This document shows, piece after piece, positions 43,756 to 51,024 of a stretch of DNA of 64,000 nucleotides (position 1 is the stretch's first letter; the number at the start of each line of letters is the position of its first letter). Below the pieces are notes generated by a model that worked only from the letters and a program-made list of their open reading frames with translations, ran no database searches and was not told the DNA's origin. This DNA comes from Collinsella aerofaciens (GTDB taxonomy: Bacteria > Actinomycetota > Coriobacteriia > Coriobacteriales > Coriobacteriaceae). The position numbers and the translations under genes are program-made. The stretch lies in NCBI RefSeq assembly GCF_001405375.1, contig NZ_CYYP01000002.1, forward strand, positions 141,224 through 205,223, in the 5' to 3' direction.

Positions 43756-44318
43756 TACTCGGCCTCCTTTGCAGTGGCGGGCGTCCCATCAGGCGCGTCG
43801 CCGGCCCCCGCAGCCACAAACCCGTCCTCGCCCAGCTCAACGCCGCCGTCCCAGGTAGCGGCACCGCCCACGGTGAGCGGATCGCCGCCGGCGCGCATCA
43901 CGGCCTCCTTCTTGTCCAGGATGCCGCATGCCTCCACGATGGCATCGATCACGGTCTCGGGACGAATGGCGCACCCGGGCGCGTACACGTCCACGGGAAT
44001 CGCGCGGTCCACGCCGCCGATCACGTTGTAGGCATCGCGGAACACGCCACCCGAACACGCGCAGATACCGCAGGCCACCACGCACTTGGGCTCGAGCATC
44101 TGGTTGTAGATCTGGCGCACGACGGGCAGGTTCTGGGCATTGACCGACCCCGTCACCAAAAAGATATCCGCATGCTTGGGGTTGCCGGTGTTGACCACGC
44201 CAAAGCGCTCCGCATCGAACAGCGGCGTGAGCGAGGCCAGCACCTCGATATCGCATCCGTTGCAGCTCGAGCCGTCGTAATGAATAACCCACGGCGAGCG
44301 CGACATTTTATGATCCAT
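43755..44318 (-). CDS. echC: Ech hydrogenase small subunit (EchC/NuoB-like)
   Basis: 187 residues with one 4Fe-4S cluster that faces the NiFe site. Cys ligands: CNGCDIEVLASLTP (first pair), VVACGICACSGGVF and YAPGCAIRPE (third and fourth). The central GNPKHADIFLVTGSVNAQN is the NuoB-family block. The C-terminal 50 residues are an acidic Gly/Ala-rich extension. GGAGG precedes ATG 44316-44318 (MDHKMSRS). It follows the fused membrane subunit by 12 bases. Confidence 0.94.
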   Translation of the reverse strand: MDHKMSRSPWVIHYDGSSCNGCDIEVLASLTPLFDAERFGVVNTGNPKHADIFLVTGSVNAQNLPVVRQIYNQMLEPKCVVACGICACSGGVFRDAYNVIGGVDRAIPVDVYAPGCAIRPETVIDAIVEACGILDKKEAVMRAGGDPLTVGGAATWDGGVELGEDGFVAAGAGDAPDGTPATAKEAE

Positions 44319-44330
44319 GGATGCCGCCTC

Positions 44331-47213
44331 CTAAATAAATACGTCGACGAGGATGGGCATAAGGTTGAGCAGGCCAAACACCAGCGCCACGCCCCATCCG
44401 AGCCTAAAGCAGCTGCGCCAGGTGCTGCGTGCGAAGGTGTTGTCGATCAGGACCTCGACAAAATACGTCGCGGCCATCACGACCAGGGCTACGACCCAGC
44501 TCACCGGGTTGTTCCAAACAAAGAACATGCCCACCCACATCAAAAACAGCACGGTCTCGCACCAGTGCATAAGGGTCATCTTGGCCAGCGTGCCGCCGCT
44601 CATCTCGGTGGCGACGCCCTGGACGATCTCCTGATGCGCGTGATGCGAGTACGAAAGGTCAAACGGCGACTTGCGCAGCTTGATGGTAAGCACCGCGAGC
44701 AGTGCGAGGAAAATGGGCGCGCTGTACACGATGATGGGGGCCGACTGTCCCGTCACGGCAATGGAATCGAAGCTATCGGTGACAAGGTACAGGCCCACGC
44801 TCATCAGCAGAACGGCGGGCTCGTAACTCATAACCTGCAGCAGCTCGCGGTCGGCGCCAACCTGGGCAAACGGGCTTTGCGTCGAGGCGGACGCCAGCAC
44901 CACAAAGATCGCGGCGAGGGTAACCATAAACGCGCACAGAAGCGTGTTGGAGCCCGACACAAAGATGCCGCCGCCCACCACGGTAAAGATGAGCGCGCAC
45001 GCCATATAGGTATCGTCCATGGTGTTTACGCTGGCAGGGGCCTTGCGCAGCAGCTTGGCAACGTCGTAGAAGGGCTGCAGCAGACGCGGACCCACACGGC
45101 CCTGCATGCGGGCCGAAAGCTTACGGTCAAGGCCGTCAATCAAACCGCCCACAAGCGGCGCAACCAAGGCAAACGCCACGGTGCCTATAAAGATGCCCAC
45201 GACGCCCGAACCTTCGAAATACTTACCGCGCAGCACCGAGGGCGCACTCATGGCAAGTCGCTCGGGCCCAATCCACGCGCAACACAGCAGCGCAAACAAG
45301 ATAATGCTGCAGCACACGACGCTGCCCGCGGGGCCAATACGCTTCTCGCCAAGGGCGTCCTCCGAGTACCAATTGCGCTTTTCGGCCTTCACCTCGTGTC
45401 CCATCGAGCCGCGGAAATGGCGATATTTGTCGGTTCCCACACCCGAAAGGTACACGTTGACGTGTGGCTTGTTGCTCACGCGGAATGAAGTCAGCAGCAC
45501 CACGGCGATAAACGCCACGATAACCACCATCAGATACATGGCGTCCTTGCCAATAACGTACGGCACGCGGCCAAACACCATAGCCAAGTAAGGCGACACC
45601 AGGCCGCTCGAGATAACCGGGAACGCCACGCAGCACAGAATCAGTAGCGCGGCGATGGTGTTGAGCGCCATCCATTCGGTCTTATGGACATTGACCTCAA
45701 CGTTTTGAGCTGTGGGGTCGACGCCCGAAAGCTTGGCAAGCCACTTGCCCCAGAAGTAAAACGTCGCGGCAGAGCCAAAGGCCAGCACCATGATCATGAG
45801 CACGTTGCCGGTCTGCGCAAACGCCACCAGGGCGCCCCACTTGGACACGAGCATGCCAAACGGCGCCACGAACATGCCCATGATGCCCAGCATCATCAGG
45901 CGCGTCAGATGCGGCATGCGGCTGAACATGCCGTCCATGTCCTCGATATTGCGGCTGCCGATATGATGCTCGGCCGTGCCCACGCACAGGAACAGCAACG
46001 ACTTTGCCACCGTGTGGAACAGGATTAGGAAGATGGCGGCCCATACGGCCTCGGGCGCGCCGACACCCAAGCAGGCACTAATGAGACCCAAGTTGGAAAT
46101 GGTGGAGTACGCGAGCACACGTTTGGCGTTGCTCTGCGAGATGGCCATGAGGGCAGCAAGCAAAAACGTGATGGCACCCACACTCGTGACCATAAAGCCG
46201 GTCACGGGATAGATGGCATAGAGCGGGCTCAGCTTGACCATCAGGAACACGCCGGCCTTGACCATGGTGGACGAGTGCAGCAGGGCGCTCGTGGGCGTGG
46301 GGGCAACCATAGCACCGAGCAGCCAAGTATGGAACGGCATCTGCGCGGCCTTGGTGAGCGCGGCGAGCGACAACAGGATGACCGGCATCACCAGCAACGC
46401 GGATTGCGCGGTTCCGGCGCCGGAAAGTTTGATCATGCCCGAGATGGTCAGCGGCATGCCGTTAACGTGCAGGTACATGAGTCCGACCAAAAACGCGATA
46501 CCGCCCAGCATGTTAAGGATGATCTGGGTGAAGGCGTTTTTGATGGCCTCGGGCGTGCGAGTGTAGCCAATCATAAGGAACGAGCACACGGTGGTGATTT
46601 CCCAGCCGCAGAACAGCCACTCAAGGTTATCGCTCGTCACGATGACGAACATGGCCGAGAGGAACAGGAACATAAGCGCCAGGAACTGCGGGCGGCGGTC
46701 GGGCGCGGTCTGCCCGCGCAGCGCGGCCTCGTGCTCGTCATGGGCCTGGAAGTCCTTCATGTAACCCAGGGCATACACGCAGATCAGGCTGCCGACGATA
46801 CCGACGGCGAGGACCATGATCACGCTCATGTAGTCCAGGTAGAGCGGCGTCGCCGTGACGGCTTCGGCCGCGGGCAGCGTCATGGCTGCAAAGGCGAGCG
46901 AGCCCACCAGCTGGACTATGCCGAACACCGTGGTGAGCGCGTTCCTATATTTGTACGCGTTGTACAGGATGACGGCGCACAGGATGACATCGATGGCGGA
47001 GCTGATGATCGAGAGCACATGCGAGGTGCCGGGGGCAACCTCAAAGCTCTGCGGACCCGTGCCAAAAAACATGACGGCGACTACAACTGTCACCGCCATA
47101 ATAATGCCGGAACCTATGAGCCCCACCGCATCGCGGGCGCGGTCACCGCGCGCGAGCAGCATGCCCAGCGCCGGTACCAGCGGAAACAGGGTAAGGAAAT
47201 ACAGTAGCGTCAT
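44331..47213 (-). CDS. Fused Ech membrane subunits: NuoL-like pump (EchA) plus NuoH-like anchor (EchB)
   Basis: 960 residues in one uninterrupted frame. Residues 1 to about 570 are an antiporter-like pump of the NuoL/HyfB type, with LFCGWEITTVCSFLMIGYTRT, TKAAQMPFHTWLLGAMVAPTPTSALLHSSTMVKAGV and NAKRVLAYSTISNLGL carrying the channel Lys and His residues. After a linker with a hydrophilic segment near 600-640, residues about 660-960 are the NuoH/HycD/EchB anchor (DGLDRKLSARMQGRVGPRLLQPFYDVAKL, QVGADRELLQVMSYEPAVLL, KSPFDLSYSHHAHQEIVQG). Normally these are separate genes, echA and echB. GGGGGAG precedes ATG 47211-47213. It converts redox energy to an ion gradient across the membrane. Confidence 0.93.
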   Translation of the reverse strand: MTLLYFLTLFPLVPALGMLLARGDRARDAVGLIGSGIIMAVTVVVAVMFFGTGPQSFEVAPGTSHVLSIISSAIDVILCAVILYNAYKYRNALTTVFGIVQLVGSLAFAAMTLPAAEAVTATPLYLDYMSVIMVLAVGIVGSLICVYALGYMKDFQAHDEHEAALRGQTAPDRRPQFLALMFLFLSAMFVIVTSDNLEWLFCGWEITTVCSFLMIGYTRTPEAIKNAFTQIILNMLGGIAFLVGLMYLHVNGMPLTISGMIKLSGAGTAQSALLVMPVILLSLAALTKAAQMPFHTWLLGAMVAPTPTSALLHSSTMVKAGVFLMVKLSPLYAIYPVTGFMVTSVGAITFLLAALMAISQSNAKRVLAYSTISNLGLISACLGVGAPEAVWAAIFLILFHTVAKSLLFLCVGTAEHHIGSRNIEDMDGMFSRMPHLTRLMMLGIMGMFVAPFGMLVSKWGALVAFAQTGNVLMIMVLAFGSAATFYFWGKWLAKLSGVDPTAQNVEVNVHKTEWMALNTIAALLILCCVAFPVISSGLVSPYLAMVFGRVPYVIGKDAMYLMVVIVAFIAVVLLTSFRVSNKPHVNVYLSGVGTDKYRHFRGSMGHEVKAEKRNWYSEDALGEKRIGPAGSVVCCSIILFALLCCAWIGPERLAMSAPSVLRGKYFEGSGVVGIFIGTVAFALVAPLVGGLIDGLDRKLSARMQGRVGPRLLQPFYDVAKLLRKAPASVNTMDDTYMACALIFTVVGGGIFVSGSNTLLCAFMVTLAAIFVVLASASTQSPFAQVGADRELLQVMSYEPAVLLMSVGLYLVTDSFDSIAVTGQSAPIIVYSAPIFLALLAVLTIKLRKSPFDLSYSHHAHQEIVQGVATEMSGGTLAKMTLMHWCETVLFLMWVGMFFVWNNPVSWVVALVVMAATYFVEVLIDNTFARSTWRSCFRLGWGVALVFGLLNLMPILVDVFI

Positions 47214-47364
47214 ACCATCACTCCCCCATGCAAAAACGCTGCAATTGTTTAACGTTATAGCTCAATTGAGGAGTAGCGGCGGCAGGTTTTCGGTCAACTG
47301 GGGAGTTTTAGGCGTACGGGGCAAGGAGTCTGTCCGCTTTGGAGCAGAGGGGCGGCAAGAAAAA

Positions 47365-47382
47365 TGCGCCCCTGTGGGCGCA
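47365..47382 (-). terminator. Terminator of the OrfA-like HTH gene
   Basis: TGCGCCC/GGGCGCA with a 4-base loop, followed on the minus strand by TTTTTC. Confidence 0.88.
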
Positions 47383-47394
47383 CCATCCCGTTTG

Positions 47395-47799
47395 CTATTC
47401 CGCCTTTTTAACGCGCGGCTTGCGACCGCGCGGCTTATCGACCAGTGCGGCCTCACCGCTCTCGCGGTACTGACGGCACCAAGCCTTGACCGAAGACTCG
47501 CTAGGAATCTTGTGCTTGATCATGGCCTCGCGAACCGTCAAGCCGTTTTCCAAGCGGTCCTTGACCACGGCGAGCTTAACTTCGTACGAATAGGTGTGAT
47601 GATGCGAACCGGCGTTGAGAACGGCGTCGGCACCGCCCACGGCATACGCGCGGGCCCACTGACGAGCCGTGGCCTGGGGAATGCCAAGCTCCGCGGCGAG
47701 GGCGCGATGACCGACCCCCTCTTGGAGGATCTCGACGGCGCGCTGCCTAACCTCGGGCGCATGCGTGCGAGTCCTAGTTGCTTCCGACATACCTGCCAC
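47395..47799 (-). CDS. Orphan double-HTH protein resembling IS3-family OrfA
   Basis: 134 residues from GTG 47797-47799 with AAGG seven bases upstream; ATG 47788-47790 is an alternative. Two helix-turn-helix units: VRQRAVEILQEGVGHRALAAELGIPQATARQWARAY and VKLAVVKDRLENGLTVREAMIKHKIPSESSVKAWCRQYRESGEAAL. The second unit ends in DKPRGRKPRVKKAE, the usual OrfA ending. No OrfB (DDE integrase) follows: the next gene on this strand is the ech operon. Either an insertion sequence remnant or a domesticated regulator; an intact frame, own promoter region and own terminator favour retention. Confidence 0.75.
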   Translation of the reverse strand: MAGMSEATRTRTHAPEVRQRAVEILQEGVGHRALAAELGIPQATARQWARAYAVGGADAVLNAGSHHHTYSYEVKLAVVKDRLENGLTVREAMIKHKIPSESSVKAWCRQYRESGEAALVDKPRGRKPRVKKAE

Positions 47800-48126
47800 T
47801 TCTTAGCCTTAACCGTTAATCTGCTTTCTTACGTGCATGTTAGATAGTAGCATTTTGCTGTTTGCTCAAAGCAGTTAATTAAAATAGACGCGGCGTTATC
47901 TGGGCATTTGGCACCAAATTACGACATATCTTTATCGATTATTTACGCTGGTAGCTGACTCACAGCTAATCGTCATTCGCTTGTCAACAAAATTGGCATC
48001 TCTTTATGCCCTTTGGTATAGAGGATATAGTTATTAACCCCTCCCCCAATAATTTTGAGTGATCTGCAAGGCAGTAGACGTCCTCATTCCTCATGATTAC
48101 CGCGCATTGCCATCCACCGGAGCAAA
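47800..48126. other. AT-rich intergenic stretch, nothing recognised
   Basis: Markedly AT-rich compared with its neighbours. It contains a small palindrome TTTGGCACCAAA (47909-47920) and presumably the promoter of the OrfA-like gene. No gene, RNA or repeat shared with other parts of the window was found. Confidence 0.6.
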
Positions 48127-48164
48127 ACAAAAAGGGCGGGACCTGCTGCGCTTGCAGGCCCCGC
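48121..48164 (-). terminator. Rho-independent terminator of the OYE-family gene
   Basis: GCGGGGCCTGC/GCAGGTCCCGC (minus strand; one mismatch) followed by CCTTTTTGTTTTG. About 75 bases past the stop codon at 48240. Confidence 0.85.
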
Positions 48165-48239
48165 ACCGGTTGACACCCGACGGGACACAGCCGGGCGAGA
48201 CGAATCCGTGCTACCGCCCCGCCTGGCCGCGATGTTCAA

Positions 48240-50270
48240 CTACAGCTCGTTGGCCGCGTGATATGCCGTGCGGATGGCGCTCGCGATGTCGGCGGTGCGC
48301 TCGCCCGAGCAGTCGCCCACGCAGGTCACGGGCACCGTTACGCCGTCCAGGTCAAACGCGTTGGCCTTGGAGCCCACGGCCATCACCACGTAATCGCAGG
48401 AGATCTTTACCGGCTCCTCGGCGCCGTCCTCGGTGGTGCGAACAGCCTCCACGCCCTCATCGGTAATGGCGGTCAGGCGGGTCTTCACGTGCTGCTCCAC
48501 GTTGTGCTCTGCAAAGTCGCTCATGATCAGTGGCAGAATGGTCTCGGACTCGCCCGCGGCAATCTTGTCGAGCATCTCCACGATCGCCACCTCGCAGCCG
48601 TGCTGCAGCAGGTACTCGGCAGTCTCGGTGCCCACCAGGCCACCGCCAATGACGGCGACGCGCCCGCTGAGCTCCACCTTGCCGGCCAGCACGTCCCAGC
48701 TCGAGACGACCTTCTCCGAGTCGGCACCCGGAACGGGGATGACCACGTCGTGCGCGCCCACGGCAACAATCGCGGCGTCGGCGGCGTTGAGGTCCTCAGC
48801 GGTAGCGGCATGGCTGAGCTCAACCTTCACGCCCAGGCCAGGCAGAATCTTCTCGTAGTACTCGACCGAGCGCATGATCTCGTCCTTGCGCGGAGGCGCA
48901 GCCGCCAGCACAATCTGGCCGCCCAGATGATCGCTCGCCTCGTAGATGGTCACGTCGTAGCCGCGCTTGGCCGCCACGCGTGCGGCCTCCAGGCCGGCGA
49001 TGCCACCGCCCACCACGGCGATCTTCTTGTCGCCCTCGCCCGGCTTGATGGCGATGGTCGCCTCGTCACCGTTCTCGGCATTGAGCACGCACGAGATGTA
49101 CTTGCGGCTTTGAATCGCGTCGACGCAGCCCTTGTTGCAGTTGAGGCACTCGCGAATGGGCTCGCCCGTGGCGGCCTTCAGCGCAATGTCGGGGTCGCAC
49201 ATGAGCGAGCGGCCATAGGCGATGATGTCGGCCGCGCCGTCTTCCAGAATCTTCTCTCCGGCCTCGACCGAGACAACACGGCCCACGGTTGCCACCGGCA
49301 CGGAGACCAGGGCCTTGACGCGCTCGGCCACGGGCAGCGTCCAGTTGTAGGGCATGGCGCCCATGGGCGGAATGGTGTCGCCCATGTTGCCGGTGTGGTT
49401 GGCCTGTGCGACCTGGATCATATCGATGCCCGCGCCCTCGAGCAGCTTGGCGAACTCGCAGGCCTCGTCGGGCTGCAGACCGCCCTTGCCGCGCGGCGTG
49501 CCGTCGGGGTTCTCCATGATCACGGGGAGCTTGTACTCCACCATCAGCTGCGGCGCGGCTTCCTTAATGGCAGCGACGACCTCGAGCGCGTAGCGAACGC
49601 GGTTCTCGAACGAGCCGCCGTACTCGTCGGTGCGCTGGTTGAGGATGGCCGAGCACAGCGAACCCACCAAGCGGTCGCCGTGGACCTCGATGGCGTCGAT
49701 GCCGGCCTGCTGCGCGCGAGCGGCCGAGGCAGCGATGGCCTCCTTGATCTGGGTGAGCTGCTCTACGCTCGCCTCGTTCACAAAGTGCTGCATGTCGTGG
49801 TGCAGCTTGGCGTAGGCCTGGTTGCGGATCTCGTTGGACTCGGCCATCTTGGCGGCAAAGGTCTCCTCGTCGCCGGCGGCCTTGGCCTCCTGCGCGGCCT
49901 TGGCGGCGGCCATGGATCCCATGACCATGCGGCCGACACCGGGCACATCGTACTCGGGGTGGAACAGCTGCAGCGCGACCTTGGCGCCGTGCTTGTGGAC
50001 GGCATCAGCCAGCGCCTTAAACGTGGGGATCTGGGCGTCGGTTGCCAGCTTGGGCGTGGGGCTTGCGGTCATAACGGGAGCGACGTCGCCGATGACGATG
50101 TAGCTCACGCCGCCACGGGCCAAGCGCTCGTAAAAAGCCAGGCTGCGCTCGCCGATGGAACCGTCACGCTCCTCGTAGCCGGTGGTCAGCGGCGGAAACA
50201 TAATGCGGTTCTTGAGCTCAAGGGGGCCAACCGTAATGGGCTGGAGCAGCTTGGATGCAGGTGTGGTCAT
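48240..50270 (-). CDS. NADH:flavin oxidoreductase / FAD-dependent reductase (OYE-type fusion, enoate reductase family)
   Basis: 676 residues from ATG 50268-50270 (MTTPASKLLQPI), for which AGAGGA has the right spacing. N-terminal FMN barrel (1-390: LKNRIMFPPLTTGYEERDGS, LNQRTDEYGGSFENRVRYA, IIAYGRSLMCDPDI). Then a 4Fe-4S site CLNCNKGCVDAI...YISCV, and a C-terminal FAD/NAD half (KKIAVVGGGIAGLEAARVAAKRG, GRVAVIGGGLVGTETAEYL, VCVGDCSGERTADI-like end). The layout equals 2,4-dienoyl-CoA reductase and bile-acid/isoflavone reductases. The barrel lacks the G-A-H-x-Y active-site block (reads VHGDRLVGSLCS) and has an Ala/Glu-rich insert near 120-175, so the substrate cannot be predicted. Monocistronic. 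Confidence 0.9.
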   Translation of the reverse strand: MTTPASKLLQPITVGPLELKNRIMFPPLTTGYEERDGSIGERSLAFYERLARGGVSYIVIGDVAPVMTASPTPKLATDAQIPTFKALADAVHKHGAKVALQLFHPEYDVPGVGRMVMGSMAAAKAAQEAKAAGDEETFAAKMAESNEIRNQAYAKLHHDMQHFVNEASVEQLTQIKEAIAASAARAQQAGIDAIEVHGDRLVGSLCSAILNQRTDEYGGSFENRVRYALEVVAAIKEAAPQLMVEYKLPVIMENPDGTPRGKGGLQPDEACEFAKLLEGAGIDMIQVAQANHTGNMGDTIPPMGAMPYNWTLPVAERVKALVSVPVATVGRVVSVEAGEKILEDGAADIIAYGRSLMCDPDIALKAATGEPIRECLNCNKGCVDAIQSRKYISCVLNAENGDEATIAIKPGEGDKKIAVVGGGIAGLEAARVAAKRGYDVTIYEASDHLGGQIVLAAAPPRKDEIMRSVEYYEKILPGLGVKVELSHAATAEDLNAADAAIVAVGAHDVVIPVPGADSEKVVSSWDVLAGKVELSGRVAVIGGGLVGTETAEYLLQHGCEVAIVEMLDKIAAGESETILPLIMSDFAEHNVEQHVKTRLTAITDEGVEAVRTTEDGAEEPVKISCDYVVMAVGSKANAFDLDGVTVPVTCVGDCSGERTADIASAIRTAYHAANEL

Positions 50271-50417
50271 GGACATTCCTCTCTTGTAGGCGCGGCGGCG
50301 ATGATGCCGCGTAGTTATCTAGAGGATATGGCATGGGAATACAGCAGCGCAACGGAAATCGGCGGACAGCAGGTAGCGGCAGGTGGATGGGGATGGGCGG
50401 GGCGGCCCGTCGGTTTA

Positions 50418-50715
50418 TCTCAATCTGTAACAGTTACGCGACAAAACCGGGTCTTACTGTTACAGATCGAGACATTCCTCTCGGCCCATCCTCAACAATC
50501 TAGATCTGTAACAGCTAGGCCCACTTTTGACCCCTACCTGTTACAGATCGAGACAAACCAAACCCGCCTGCTAGAAAATCTCAATCTGTAACGGTTACTC
50601 GGCAAAAACCGTCCCTCGTGTTACAGATTTAGACAAACACGACCAAGCCCACCGGTATATCTCGATCTGTAACACCTAGCCGCCCAAATCGGGTCTAGAT
50701 GTTACAGATCGAGAT
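50418..50715. repeat. Array of four TCTGTAACA/TGTTACAGA palindromic units
   Basis: Units at 50418-50474, 50501-50555, 50579-50634 and 50659-50715. Each has ATCTGTAAC(A/G) and TGTTACAGAT arms with 24-27 variable bases between and ends in GAGA. Spacers of 24-30 bases differ from each other. The gap 50277-51024 otherwise holds a terminator, the att repeat and an operator cluster, but no gene. Confidence 0.92.
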
Positions 50716-50769
50716 TTTGTTTGAGAGGCCGAGAATTGGATCGAAAACACGGTCCCGAAATAACAAAAA

Positions 50770-50794
50770 AGCTCGCCGGCTAGGCCGACGAGCT
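50770..50794 (-). terminator. Former tRNA terminator at the left island edge
   Basis: AGCTCGTCGGC/GCCGGCGAGCT (one mismatch) followed on the minus strand by TTTTTTGTT. It occupies the same position relative to the tRNA 3' end as the hairpin at 60760-60787, so it is probably the original terminator of the tRNA gene before the island inserted. Confidence 0.75.
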
Positions 50795-50846
50795 GCAAGT
50801 TCTTGGTCGCGGGGGCAGGATTTGAACCTACGACCTCCGGGTTATG
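50789..50846 (-). other. Left attachment site: 3' part of initiator tRNA-Met plus flank
   Basis: 58 bases identical to 60782-60839. Bases 50804-50846 correspond to the 3' 43 nucleotides of the tRNA gene, from the anticodon CAT to CCA; the identity then ends abruptly. Direct repeats of a tRNA 3' end are the hallmark of integrase-mediated insertion. The fragment cannot be a functional tRNA. Confidence 0.9.
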
Positions 50847-50871
50847 GATATGGCGGGCCGTCAAACAGCGA

Positions 50872-50999
50872 TTGGACTAAAGCCGTGCCTTCCACAGTAT
50901 TTAGTCCTATAAACAGTCCAACATCTTTATTTCTAGTCGTTAGATTGGACTAAAATGACTTTAATTTCGATATTTAGTCGTATCTTACGACTAAATATC
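50872..50999. promoter_or_regulatory. Cluster of TTTAGTC/GACTAAA sites with a 31-bp perfect palindrome
   Basis: GATATTTAGTCGTA-TCT-TACGACTAAATATC at 50969-50999 has perfect 14-bp arms and ends 25 bases before the AlbA_2 gene start. Further sites are TTGGACTAAA at 50872-50881 and 50945-50954 and TTTAGTCC at 50900-50907. They could be operators for autoregulation or integrase arm-binding sites beside the att core. Confidence 0.75.
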
Positions 51000-51024
51000 A
51001 GCCACGAGACCGTTAGGAGCGATC

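Noticed and set aside
48258-50591. 777-residue plus-strand ORF antisense to the OYE-family gene
   Set aside because: Mirror of a high-GC coding frame (Val/Leu/His-rich without motifs), running on into the palindrome array.
50418-50715. CRISPR array
   Set aside because: Units are palindromes with constant arms and variable centres, spacers vary in length, and no cas gene is present.
50804-50846. Second tRNA-Met gene
   Set aside because: Only the 3' 43 bases match; acceptor 5' strand and D-arm are missing, so it is an attachment-site duplicate.
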